Below are positions 7,781 to 16,157 of a stretch of DNA of 64,000 bases, one piece after another. Origin of the DNA: Gemmatimonadota bacterium (GTDB taxonomy: Bacteria; Gemmatimonadota; Gemmatimonadetes; Gemmatimonadales; Gemmatimonadaceae); assembly GCA_021324775.1 (NCBI GenBank), contig JAJPIM010000043.1, positions 80,873 to 144,872 on the forward strand, written 5' to 3'. The notes under the pieces are model-generated. The model searched no databases. It was not told where the DNA came from and saw nothing but the letters and a program-made list of their open reading frames with translations. The translations under genes were made by a program, and so were the position numbers. Position 1 is the first letter of the stretch, and each line of letters starts with the position of its first letter.

Positions 7781-8316
7781 AGAGACTGGTAGGCGTTGTA
7801 TTGCGGGGTGCGCGCCGGCCGCGGGGTGTCCGCGGCCGTGCGCGTCTCGCGACGATGGCGATGGTCGTTGGGATGCTCGGGCCGGGGCCGACGATCGGCC
7901 CCTTCGACATTCCGCTGTACGGGACGCCGGCAACACCCGCGGCCAACGGGCATGGCCGGCTGGTATACGCCGACTCGCCGTTCGGGGTCGCGTTGACGCA
8001 GGACGGCCACGCGCGCTATGACGTTCAGGTGACCGCGGCCGGACTTCCGGCGCCAGCGAGCCTCGGCAAGTTCACGACGTTTGTGGCATGGGCGGTGACG
8101 CCTGATCTGGCGACCTGGAGCAAGCTCGGAACCGTGTCGAACGGGAGCTCCACGGTGGGACCGGTCGATCTCAACAAGTTCATTCTGGTCGTGACCGCCG
8201 AACCCGACTCGGCATCCACGGAGCACGCCGGACCGACGGTGCTGCACGGGATTTCGCCAAGTTCACTCCTGCAAAGATTCCTCATCCAGCCCGCATTTCA
8301 CGGTATCATCGATTGA
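7777..8316 (+). CDS. unknown exported protein in multicopper oxidase operon
   Basis: 179 residues; not recognised as a named family. The start overlaps the upstream stop (GTGA) and its stop overlaps the next start (TGATG), so it is coupled on both sides. Arg-rich N-terminus, then a hydrophobic stretch (LATMAMVVGMLGPGP) that could be a signal or anchor. The rest is a beta-rich domain (GVALTQDGHARYDVQVTAAG, KFTTFVAWAVTPDL, VDLNKFILVVTAEPD) resembling the anti-sigma-factor-like or cupredoxin-accessory domains seen in oxidase operons, but I cannot assign one. No Cys, so not a classical copper chaperone. Confidence 0.75.
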   Translation: MKRLVGVVLRGARRPRGVRGRARLATMAMVVGMLGPGPTIGPFDIPLYGTPATPAANGHGRLVYADSPFGVALTQDGHARYDVQVTAAGLPAPASLGKFTTFVAWAVTPDLATWSKLGTVSNGSSTVGPVDLNKFILVVTAEPDSASTEHAGPTVLHGISPSSLLQRFLIQPAFHGIID

Positions 8317-10139
8317 TGCGCGTTGCTGGACGCGTGCGGGCTGCGGTAATCGGGGCGGCACTGGCCGTGGCGAGTGTCATCCCAACGCTCACGCGCGGCC
8401 AGCAGCCACCGCCGAAGCCTGCTCCTCCGCCCGGTACGTCTGGGATGTCCGGCATGTCAGGGATGTCCGGGATGGGGCCTGACAGCACGTCGAAGCAAGG
8501 GCCGGGCGCGGGCGGAACGGCGATGCCAGGCATGGCGATGCCAGGCATGGCAATGCCCATCCCCATGCCGCCGGGCATGCCCATGGTCCCGGGGTTAGTT
8601 GGCCTGACGCCCGGTGTCGCCCCATTTCTCCCGGGGGCAGGGGTCAACCCGATGCGGCTCCCGGAGGCAAAGCCGGCGGCAACCATGCGGCTCAAGACCG
8701 GTGACACGCTGGATCTCACGGCGATGCTGGTGCGCCGTACGATCAAGGGCCGACAGGTCGCGATGTACGGCTACAACGGCCAGGTGCCCGGCCCGCTCAT
8801 CCGCGTCCCGCAGAACGCCACGATCGTCGTGCGGTTTCACAACCGCATCGATCTTCCGAGCGCGGTCCACTGGCATGGTGTCCGGCTCGACAACCGATAC
8901 GATGGCACGCCGGGCGTGACGCAGGCCCCGGTGGAACCCGGTGACAGCTTCGAGTACCGCGTGCACTTTCCGGACGCGGGCCTGTACTGGTACCACCCGC
9001 ACGTGCGCGAGGACATCGAACAGGCCATGGGCTTGTTCGGCAACATGATCGTGGATTCACCGGATTCCGCGTACTATTCGCCCGCGAATCGCGAGCAGAC
9101 ACTGGTACTCGACGATCTCCTCGTCAACGCGGACACGCTCATTCCGTTCGGACGGGAGGGCCCCGATTTCGCGCTGATGGGGCGGGTCGGGAGTCTCGTG
9201 CTGGTGAATGGCGGGACGCGCGACACAGTGCACGCCCACTCAGGCGAGGTGGTCCGCTTTTACCTCACCAACGTCGCGAGCTCGCGGACCTTCAACGTCT
9301 CATTCGGCGATGCACCGATGAAGGTGCTCGCGTCCGACGTCAGTCGCTTCGAGCATGAAGAACGGGTGCCGAGTGTCGTGATGGCGCCGGCCGAGCGCTA
9401 CATCATCGAGGTGCGGTTCGACCATCCGGGGCAATACGCGCTCGTGAACTCCGTCCAGGCCATCAATCACTACAAGGGTGAGTTCGATCCGGAGGTGGAC
9501 ACGCTTGGCATCGTCACCGTGGACGCGGCGCCGGCGACGCCGGACTACGGACATGAGTTCGCCACGTTGCGCGCGAATCCCGCGGTCTCGAAGGACATCG
9601 ACCGCTTTCGCCCGTATTTCAACAAGGCTCCCGACAAGCGATTCACACTGACGATGAGCACCGGCGGGCTCCCACTCGCAACCGTGCAATTCATGGACAT
9701 CGACACGGCGTACTACGCACCCGTCGAGTGGGTCGATGCGATGCCCGACATGAACTGGCTCTCCACAAGCCGGCAGGTGCACTGGTTGATCCGGGACCAG
9801 GCAACCGGCAAAGACAACATGGACATCGACTGGCATGTGCCGGTTGGCTCGATCGTCAAAGTACAGATCTTCAACGACCCGAAGTCGTTTCACCCGATGC
9901 AGCACCCCATACATCTGCACGGCCAGCGCATGCTGGTCGTGGCGCGTGACGGCGTCGCGACCCGCGATCTCGTATGGAAGGACACCGTGATCATCCCGGT
10001 CGGGTCGACGGTGGATCTGCTGATTGATGCGTCCAACCCCGGCGTCTGGATGATGCACTGCCACATCGCGGAGCATCTGGAGTCGGGGATGATGACGGCG
10101 TTGCGTGTCGATCCGCCCGCGGGAGCGGCGCACCAATAA
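8316..10139 (+). CDS. exported multicopper oxidase with Met-rich N-terminal segment
   Basis: 607 residues. Signal peptide, then a low-complexity Met-rich stretch (GMSGMSGMSGMG and repeated AMPGMAMPGMAMP, about residues 44-95), then cupredoxin domains. Copper ligands are clear: SAVHWHG (His185 region), YWYHPHVREDIEQAMGL, HPMQHPIHLHGQ and the C-terminal WMMHCHIAEHLESGMM containing the type-1 Cys and trinuclear His. It couples oxidation of a substrate (Cu(I), metal or phenolic) to reduction of O2 to water outside the cytoplasm. The Met cluster suggests cuprous-ion binding as in CueO or CopA proteins, but here it is N-terminal. ATG 8316 overlaps the previous stop. Last gene of the operon. Confidence 0.95.
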   Translation: MRVAGRVRAAVIGAALAVASVIPTLTRGQQPPPKPAPPPGTSGMSGMSGMSGMGPDSTSKQGPGAGGTAMPGMAMPGMAMPIPMPPGMPMVPGLVGLTPGVAPFLPGAGVNPMRLPEAKPAATMRLKTGDTLDLTAMLVRRTIKGRQVAMYGYNGQVPGPLIRVPQNATIVVRFHNRIDLPSAVHWHGVRLDNRYDGTPGVTQAPVEPGDSFEYRVHFPDAGLYWYHPHVREDIEQAMGLFGNMIVDSPDSAYYSPANREQTLVLDDLLVNADTLIPFGREGPDFALMGRVGSLVLVNGGTRDTVHAHSGEVVRFYLTNVASSRTFNVSFGDAPMKVLASDVSRFEHEERVPSVVMAPAERYIIEVRFDHPGQYALVNSVQAINHYKGEFDPEVDTLGIVTVDAAPATPDYGHEFATLRANPAVSKDIDRFRPYFNKAPDKRFTLTMSTGGLPLATVQFMDIDTAYYAPVEWVDAMPDMNWLSTSRQVHWLIRDQATGKDNMDIDWHVPVGSIVKVQIFNDPKSFHPMQHPIHLHGQRMLVVARDGVATRDLVWKDTVIIPVGSTVDLLIDASNPGVWMMHCHIAEHLESGMMTALRVDPPAGAAHQ

Positions 10140-10470
10140 TCCGCGGCGTCAGCTCGATGACGCGAGATTGCTGCGGTCCATGAGAAACCGGCGGACATCG
10201 GGATCGGAGGCCAAGCCGATCGCGCGGAGGTACGCGTCGTGTGGCGGGACCGTGAAATGGCGGCCCGGCAAGATCCCGGCGGCCGAACCGGGCCTGGAGC
10301 GGCCTTGAACCGCGTCGCCTTCTAACTTATGCCTGATACGGTAGGAGCGCCGGCGCCGTAGACACACCCATCGCCTGAGGGACGGATGCCTGCTCTCGAT
10401 GGTCGCCCGCATGGCGATTCGTGGCAACGCCGATGAGGCCGTCGTGCTCTAACCCGGGGGCTCACCGCCG
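10140..10470 (+). other. 331-bp gap with no convincing gene
   Basis: Between the oxidase stop and xdhC-like ATG. A minus-strand 92-codon ORF (10149-10427) has no recognisable domain and an Arg-rich start, so I do not call it. TTGAAC near 10303 followed about 16 nt later by TTATGC could be a weak promoter for the xdhC-mocA pair. A GCGCCGGCGCC palindrome lies just downstream. Confidence 0.4.
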
Positions 10471-11601
10471 ATGATACACTGGAAGGAGACCGCTGACATT
10501 GCCCGTCGTCTTACGGACCTGTCGGCGCAGGGACGGAAGGCAGCGCTCGCAACTGTGGTGCACATCTCCGGATCAGCCTACCGGCGTCCCGGCGCCAAAC
10601 TGCTCATCGAGGAAACCGGAGGGGGCATCGGCAGCGTGAGTGGCGGCTGCCTCGAGGCCGATGTCCGGGCGGCGGCGGCCGATGTAATGGCGGCTGGCCG
10701 CCCGTCGCTCCGCCACTACGATACCGGTGAAGACGACGCCGCGTGGGGCCTTGGCCTCGGGTGCAATGGCGAGGTCGACATCCTCGTGCAACCGGCGACT
10801 CAGGGACCGTTCGCGGCAGTCGCGGAACCGCTGCAACGGTTGCTGGCGGGCGATGTCCCCGTCGCACTACTCACCGTGATCGCCGATGGTGCGCTGATGG
10901 GTGCCGCGATGGCGATAGAATGTTCCGACGGCAGCGACTATGCCTCGCGGGGTGGCTCCGTAATCGGTTCGCTCGGCTCGGCGGATCTCGACCGCCAGGC
11001 GGCCGATCGTGCGCGGCAACTGGCGGAGAGCGGGCGATCGGCCGTAGAGGTCATCGGTGGGCGGAAAGTGTTCGTCGAGATCCTGCGGCCCGCTCCGCAT
11101 CTCGTCGTCTGTGGCGCGGGACCCGATGCGCGGCCCCTGGTCGCGTACGCCGCCGCCGCGGGTTTCCGGGTCGCCGTGTTCGACCATCGCGAGGGTTTCC
11201 TGCCGGCGGAGTGGTTCCCGGACGCGAAGCAACGCGTCTTGGCGCGCCCCGAGGACGAACGCATCCCGCTGCCCGAGCCGGCGCAATCGCTCGCGGTGGT
11301 GAAAATGCATTCGCTCGTTCACGACCGCGCGTGGCTGCGACGGTTGCTGGGAGCGGGCTATCCATACATTGGCGTACTCGGACCCAAGAGGCGGACGGCG
11401 TCCATCCTTCGCGACGCAGGGGGCGATTCGGGGAACGCCTCGCTGGCGGCCGATCGGGTGTTCGGGCCCGTCGGTCTCGATCTCGGTGCCGATGGCCCTG
11501 AGCAGGTCGCGATCAGTATTGTCGCGGAGCTGCTGGCGGTCGTCGCGAAGCGTGATGCCCGGCATCTGAGCGAGCGCCGTGACGCGATCCATGCCGCCTA
11601 G
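10471..11601 (+). CDS. XdhC/CoxI family molybdenum-enzyme maturation factor
   Basis: 376 residues with the two-domain XdhC architecture. The N-terminal XdhC_CoxI domain holds KLLIEETGGGIGSVSGGCLE at about residues 42-62, with the conserved Cys of SGGCLE. The C-terminal Rossmann domain starts at LVVCGAGPDARPLV (about 211) and ends in GVLGPKRRTASIL. XdhC proteins bind and sulfurate or hand over molybdenum cofactor to xanthine dehydrogenase-type enzymes. The downstream gene overlaps and is a MocA-like nucleotidyltransferase, giving a Moco maturation pair. No molybdo-hydroxylase subunit is in the window, so the client enzyme is encoded elsewhere. Confidence 0.92.
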   Translation: MIHWKETADIARRLTDLSAQGRKAALATVVHISGSAYRRPGAKLLIEETGGGIGSVSGGCLEADVRAAAADVMAAGRPSLRHYDTGEDDAAWGLGLGCNGEVDILVQPATQGPFAAVAEPLQRLLAGDVPVALLTVIADGALMGAAMAIECSDGSDYASRGGSVIGSLGSADLDRQAADRARQLAESGRSAVEVIGGRKVFVEILRPAPHLVVCGAGPDARPLVAYAAAAGFRVAVFDHREGFLPAEWFPDAKQRVLARPEDERIPLPEPAQSLAVVKMHSLVHDRAWLRRLLGAGYPYIGVLGPKRRTASILRDAGGDSGNASLAADRVFGPVGLDLGADGPEQVAISIVAELLAVVAKRDARHLSERRDAIHAA

Positions 11602-12214
11602 CGCCGCGCCCGAAGCGGCGCGCAGCGGGCCGGTCGCGGGCCTGCTCCTCGCCGCGGGCACATCGAGCCGGATGGGGGCGAACAAGCTGTTGTTCGAGGT
11701 CGGCGGCCGATCCCTCTTGCGGAGCGCGGCGCTCCGTGCCGTGGAAGCAGGTCTCGCGCCGCTGTACGTCGTGCTCGGTCACGAAGCCGGGCAGGCCCGG
11801 CGTGAGCTCGACGATATCGGTTGCGAGATCGTGCTCAATCGCGACTACGAGCTGGGCATTACGGCGTCGCTGACGACCGGGATATCGGCGCTCGCCTCAC
11901 ATGTACCCGCGGTCGTCGTCATGCTCGCTGACATGCCCTGTGTCGACGCGCCAATGATCGCCAGCCTCGTGGCTCGCTACCGCTCGACACCGGCGCCGCT
12001 CGTCATCTCCGACTACGAGGGCGTGAACGCGCCGCCGGTCCTCTACGATCGGAGCTTGTTTGCCGAACTGCGATCACTGACTGGGGACAGCGGATGCGGG
12101 CGCCAAGTCGTGGCGCGGCACCGCTCCGAGGCGGAGGTGCTCCGGTGGCCCGCAGCGGCGCTCGCCGATATCGACGTCCCCGAGGATTTCGCCCGCGTGT
12201 CCGGAATGAAATAG
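11591..12214 (+). CDS. MocA-like molybdenum cofactor nucleotidyltransferase
   Basis: 207-residue MobA-like NTP transferase. The nucleotide-binding loop LLLAAGTSSRMGANKLLFEV lies near the N-terminus, and the metal-binding VVVMLADMPCVDAPMI near residue 110 is typical. The pattern LAAGxSxRMGxxK with K-L-L is that of MocA (CTP, molybdopterin cytosine dinucleotide) rather than MobA, but the split is not certain from sequence alone. ATG 11591 overlaps the XdhC-like gene by 11 nt. It likely makes the dinucleotide form of the cofactor for the same unseen molybdo-hydroxylase. Confidence 0.85.
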   Translation: MPPSAAPEAARSGPVAGLLLAAGTSSRMGANKLLFEVGGRSLLRSAALRAVEAGLAPLYVVLGHEAGQARRELDDIGCEIVLNRDYELGITASLTTGISALASHVPAVVVMLADMPCVDAPMIASLVARYRSTPAPLVISDYEGVNAPPVLYDRSLFAELRSLTGDSGCGRQVVARHRSEAEVLRWPAAALADIDVPEDFARVSGMK

Positions 12215-12235
12215 CTCAGTGGTGCTGCAGTCCGG

Positions 12236-13039
12236 CTAGGCGCGGCGGGTCTGGCCCGGCGGCGCAACGATGAGTGGTCGCGCCCGCGCGTTCGGGTAGT
12301 CGAGCAGAAACACCCGGTCGTAGCTGCTGCGGTACGGGTGACGTGCGACGACGGGAGGAATGGCGGCGAGAGCCGGAGTGGGAGCCCGGTCGCCTCCGTC
12401 GATGCAGGCGCCATCGCGCTCGCCATCATCATCACCGTCCACGACCGCAAGCAGCCACACGCCATTCGAACAGCGGCGGTATCCGTTGAACCCGGCATCC
12501 TTTGCATCGAGCGCCTGCTGAATGTCTTCGGCGCGGAGCGGAGGCGGCTGCACATCGCTGGCGAGCGACCAGCGCGATTCGCTGGAGTTACGATTCCGTA
12601 GCACCGTGAGCGCCGCGATGCCGTCCGGCCAGCGCGAGCCCGGTCGCACTGGGCGTCGCAGGAACAGTCCATGACCTGGCACCAGGCCGACCGTGGACAC
12701 CTGACCCGCGAGCCACGTCGCGACGTCGTCGATGCTGCGTTCCGGAACCGGCAGGTTTGCGTCGGCCGCCACCAGCACCGTCACCGGTGGGCCGCCCTCC
12801 GTCTCGTATAGTCGCTCGGCGCGGTTGATCAGGATGTCGCCGTGGCGTTCGATCAACTCCCGGCACTTCCTGATCTCATCAGGTTCCCGTGGGATTCGTG
12901 TGACCTCGATGCCCAACTCCCCGCTCGGGGTCGCGATGAGGCAGTCCGGCCCAGTGCCCAGGTGGGCGGAGCCGGGAGGGCAGTGTTCGCAGACCGTGCG
13001 AAAGCGGTCGATGTAGACATCGAGGTGTTCGGGTCGCAT
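12236..13039 (-). CDS. unknown protein, possible PD-(D/E)XK-like fold
   Basis: 267 residues; family not recognised. After an N-terminal helix with a CEHCPPG motif (possible metal site), GPDCLIATPSGELGIEVTRI at about residue 36 looks like the D...E-x-(K/T) strand pair of PD-(D/E)XK nuclease-like folds. That is suggestive only, because the Lys is replaced by Thr. The next segment is helical (IRKCRELIERHGDILINRAE), followed by VTVLVAADANLPV and a C-terminal segment with VWLLAVVDGDDDGE. No signal peptide. I prefer ATG 13039 over the TTG at 13066; neither has a good Shine-Dalgarno. It is convergent with mocA-like and has no obvious partners. Confidence 0.6.
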   Translation of the reverse strand: MRPEHLDVYIDRFRTVCEHCPPGSAHLGTGPDCLIATPSGELGIEVTRIPREPDEIRKCRELIERHGDILINRAERLYETEGGPPVTVLVAADANLPVPERSIDDVATWLAGQVSTVGLVPGHGLFLRRPVRPGSRWPDGIAALTVLRNRNSSESRWSLASDVQPPPLRAEDIQQALDAKDAGFNGYRRCSNGVWLLAVVDGDDDGERDGACIDGGDRAPTPALAAIPPVVARHPYRSSYDRVFLLDYPNARARPLIVAPPGQTRRA

Positions 13040-13238
13040 ATCGGAGAGACGTCCGAGCGGGCGCAAGGTATCCAGACCCCGTCCGGGACGTCGTCGGGGT
13101 CGCCAGGGTGATCCTTGGCGGCCCTCGGCGCCTCGACGCTACTCAGCCGGCTTGTCCTGGTGGCCCTCGCGTTGCGATTCCGGCGTTTCGATGCGGGGCA
13201 CGCACGTGGCGCCCGCGAACGCCGTGCTACAGCAGGCG

Positions 13239-13724
13239 CTACAGCAGGGATGAGGCTGGGGAGCCGCCCGAGTTGCGGTGCGCTCCCGCGGTAAGTGCGC
13301 GGTCTACCGACCATGCGCCACCACCCTTGACGATGACAATCAGACAGAGTGCCATCATCAGCAGGTGGAACTCGTAGCCCTCGCCGGTCTGCTTCCCCGT
13401 CCAGTTCATCAGGAATCCGTTCTGGTAGTGCACGAGGCCTACCGCGCCCAGCATCACGCACAGGATGCCGAATGCGGCGACCCGGCTCAGCAGGCCAATA
13501 ATCAGCGCCAGTGCGCCGAAGAACTCGGCGATCGGATCGAGAACGGCAATTGCCATGGGGATGTGCAGTGTCTGGTGAAACGCCCCGACCACACTGGCGA
13601 AGCCGGGGCCGCCAAACCACCCGAGCACTTTCTGGGCGCCATGCGGAAACATCACAACCCCGGCCGTGACTCGCGCGATCAGCGGGGCGACATCCGGGCG
13701 AGTCATGAGGAGCGAGGAACGCAT
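13239..13724 (-). CDS. DoxX-family membrane protein
   Basis: 161 residues with four hydrophobic helices, of the DoxX/DoxD-like family of small membrane proteins. It begins after MTRPDVAPLIARVTAGVVMFPHGAQK, and the family's G-x-x-x-x-x-H-G-x-Q-K motif is visible. The second half holds FFGALALIIGLLSRVAAFG and a helix ending in HYQNGF. The track start at 13853 is too early; ATG 13724 has a strong GGAGG 6 nt upstream. Members are associated with quinone or thiosulfate chemistry and redox stress in other bacteria, but no specific role can be stated here. Divergent from the pentapeptide-repeat gene. Confidence 0.88.
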   Translation of the reverse strand: MRSSLLMTRPDVAPLIARVTAGVVMFPHGAQKVLGWFGGPGFASVVGAFHQTLHIPMAIAVLDPIAEFFGALALIIGLLSRVAAFGILCVMLGAVGLVHYQNGFLMNWTGKQTGEGYEFHLLMMALCLIVIVKGGGAWSVDRALTAGAHRNSGGSPASSLL

Positions 13725-13792
13725 GCGGTCCTCCGGCCGAGGGGGAACTGGTGGCGCCGAACCCGCCGAAACGTCCGCGAACGTAGCGGCAA

Positions 13793-16138
13793 GTGTCCGG
13801 CTCGGCCATGCCGGGGCCATGCCCGGGTAAATGTCCGGACTTGCTGGAGACACCGGGCACGGTTGGTCAGGTGGCAGGATGCGGGCCCGGACTCCCTCGG
13901 GCGGTGCTATCGCCCTACCTTACGAGCCTGACCCCATCAATCGAGCCCGTGGCCGAGCCGTCGAGAGAGCCTGAGGTCGTCGTCGAACCTACGAGTGCGT
14001 CGCCGGCCGACCGCCAGGCGCCGCCGCCGAAGCGTACGTCAGCGGGCGCTGCAGTGCGGGACACGCCTATTCCGCTGGCGCCACACGACCTCGCGGCGGA
14101 GCTGCGTGCGCACGGGAGCTGGCGGGCGACGAGCTTGGGGCCATCTCCGGATCTGTCCGGCGTGGACCTGAGCGGAGAAGATCTTCGCGGCGTCGACTTC
14201 AGCGGTGCACCGCTGCAAGGCGCGAGCTTCGCCAACGCCGACCTCGTCGATGCGCAATTCGCATGGGCCGAGCTGGCCCACGCGGACTTCACGGGTGCCA
14301 GCGGATTGCTCGGGTCCCAGTTCGCGCGCGCCGACCTTCGCGGGTCGAGGATGCCGTCGTCGGTCCGGTTCGGCGCATTCGAGACGGCCAACGACACGGC
14401 GGAAGGCACGGGGAAGCTCTTCCTGACCGTCCTGCTAATCTGCGCGTATTCTTGGCTGACGATCAACTCGACCGTGGACAAGCAGTTGCTGACCGACACG
14501 GCGGTGTCAAAGCTGCCGATTCTGAACGCCGATATCCCGATCGTGAATTTCTACGCGCTGGTGCCGATCGCGCTCGTAGGGCTGTCGGTGATCGCGCTGC
14601 TGCAGGCGCAGCGGCTGTGGTCTGCGATCGCGGCCGCCCCAGCGTCGCTGCCGGACGGTACGGCGATGGCGGATCGTGCCAGCGTCTGGCTGCTCGGACC
14701 GTGGGCCGCGGAACGGTTGGTGCCGCCGCACCGGGCGGGTGCGCTCGCCCGGCTACAGGCATGGCTCGCCATCATTGTCGGCTGGTGGATCGTGCCGGCC
14801 ACGGTGGCCTGGTTCTGGGGGCGATACCTGCATCGCCACGATTGGACGGTGACCTGGATACAAATCGTGGCGCTGACGGTCGGCTCTACGGCGGCTGCCG
14901 GCTTTCTGAGTCTCGCGGTGGCGACGCTCCCGCGCCGGTACTCGCGGCCCGCGGACGCCGCCGCGGACAGCGGGAGTGGGAGGCGATGGGCCTACTGGTG
15001 GCGCCGTCTCCGGCCGTACGCGCCAACTGCATCGGTTGCGTTCATCGTCCCGATCGCATTCGGGGGCGCGTCGTACGCCGCGATCCACGGGGTTCATCGG
15101 CCGGCATCGAGCGGCGCCGTCCTGCAGCAGACGTCGACCGTGCAACCGGCTCTGAGTCTCGTGCACGCGGTTCCGGCGTTGCAGTCGAGTGTCCCCGAGA
15201 TCATGTCGCACTTCGGGATGAGTTCCGTCGCGCAACTGGCGGAGGCCGAGATCTCGACGCGGCTTACGACCGGCGCCGCCGCCGACACGGGACTCGAGGC
15301 CAAGGCATCAGGGGCTCACCTCGTCGGAGCGGATCTTCGCTTCGCGTCGGGCGAGCGAGCGTATCTCGCGCTGAGCGACCTGCGGCGCGCCGATCTCCTG
15401 GGTGCGGATCTGTGGTCGGCAGATCTCCGCGGTGCCAACCTCACCGGGGCGAGTGTCGTGGGGTCGCTGTTGTTCAACGCGGATTTGCGGAAGGTCCGCG
15501 CCGGCGCGGGACCGGCCGCGGACCGCTCGGATACCGCGGCAGGCATCGCCTATGTGGATACACTCTTCTGCTCCCGCACGTTCTTCTCGGGCAGCAACCT
15601 GCGATATGCGCGCTTTTCGCGGGCCGATGTCCGGGGCGCGGCGTTCAACGACGGCATGTTGCAGGGCGCGCAATTCTCGGGAGCGCGGCTCCATCACGCG
15701 ACGTTCGACAACGCAGACCTCGACGGCGCGGATTTTCGCGGCGCGTATGGATTGACGCCGTCGCAGATTCTCGCGGCGCACCACGTCGAGGCGCTCTTTG
15801 ATCCGCAATTGCTGGACGCCTTGAAGGCGCAGGCTCCCGCGCGTTTCGTGGGGTACGACTCGACGGCGATTGCGGCTGAGACGGAGCGGGAACGTCTGTC
15901 GGGCGAGCTCGAACCCGACAGTCTGGACGCCCGGGCCCGGCATTCGCGCAATTCGGTCATTCGAACGGCATTCGACATCGGAGTGCCGGAGCCTCCCTCC
16001 CAGACCCAGATCGATACCTGGACTGCGCGCGGACATGTGGCGCCGGCCTCCATGGATGCGGTCCCGTACGGGTGTGTGATGAGCCGGACGACGCGGGAGG
16101 TGTCTCGCACCGCCGCGCCTACCCGTCCGGCGTCGTGA
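13793..16138 (+). CDS. multi-pass membrane protein with two pentapeptide-repeat domains
   Basis: Up to 781 residues. Order: a Pro-rich N-terminus; pentapeptide repeats at about residues 120-180 (DLSGVDLSGEDLRGVDFSGA); then about five transmembrane helices (LFLTVLLICAYSWLTI, VPIALVGLSVIALL, LAIIVGWWIVPATVAWFW, VALTVGSTAAAGFLSL, ASVAFIVPIAFGGASY); a short linker; and a second pentapeptide block at about 505-660 (ADLLGADLWSADLRGANLTG). The tail is polar. Pentapeptide repeats form a right-handed quadrilateral helix used for protein contact. Two blocks flanking a membrane core make a plausible scaffold, but no function is known. The true start is unclear: the first 50 residues look non-coding and GTG 13949 is an alternative. 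Neither has a clear ribosome-binding site. Confidence 0.82.
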   Translation: MSGSAMPGPCPGKCPDLLETPGTVGQVAGCGPGLPRAVLSPYLTSLTPSIEPVAEPSREPEVVVEPTSASPADRQAPPPKRTSAGAAVRDTPIPLAPHDLAAELRAHGSWRATSLGPSPDLSGVDLSGEDLRGVDFSGAPLQGASFANADLVDAQFAWAELAHADFTGASGLLGSQFARADLRGSRMPSSVRFGAFETANDTAEGTGKLFLTVLLICAYSWLTINSTVDKQLLTDTAVSKLPILNADIPIVNFYALVPIALVGLSVIALLQAQRLWSAIAAAPASLPDGTAMADRASVWLLGPWAAERLVPPHRAGALARLQAWLAIIVGWWIVPATVAWFWGRYLHRHDWTVTWIQIVALTVGSTAAAGFLSLAVATLPRRYSRPADAAADSGSGRRWAYWWRRLRPYAPTASVAFIVPIAFGGASYAAIHGVHRPASSGAVLQQTSTVQPALSLVHAVPALQSSVPEIMSHFGMSSVAQLAEAEISTRLTTGAAADTGLEAKASGAHLVGADLRFASGERAYLALSDLRRADLLGADLWSADLRGANLTGASVVGSLLFNADLRKVRAGAGPAADRSDTAAGIAYVDTLFCSRTFFSGSNLRYARFSRADVRGAAFNDGMLQGAQFSGARLHHATFDNADLDGADFRGAYGLTPSQILAAHHVEALFDPQLLDALKAQAPARFVGYDSTAIAAETERERLSGELEPDSLDARARHSRNSVIRTAFDIGVPEPPSQTQIDTWTARGHVAPASMDAVPYGCVMSRTTREVSRTAAPTRPAS

Positions 16139-16157
16139 CGGCCGCACCGCGGGCGCC

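Noticed and set aside
10149-10427. 92-codon minus-strand ORF after the multicopper oxidase
   Set aside because: No recognisable fold, poor start and Arg-rich beginning; not enough to call a gene.
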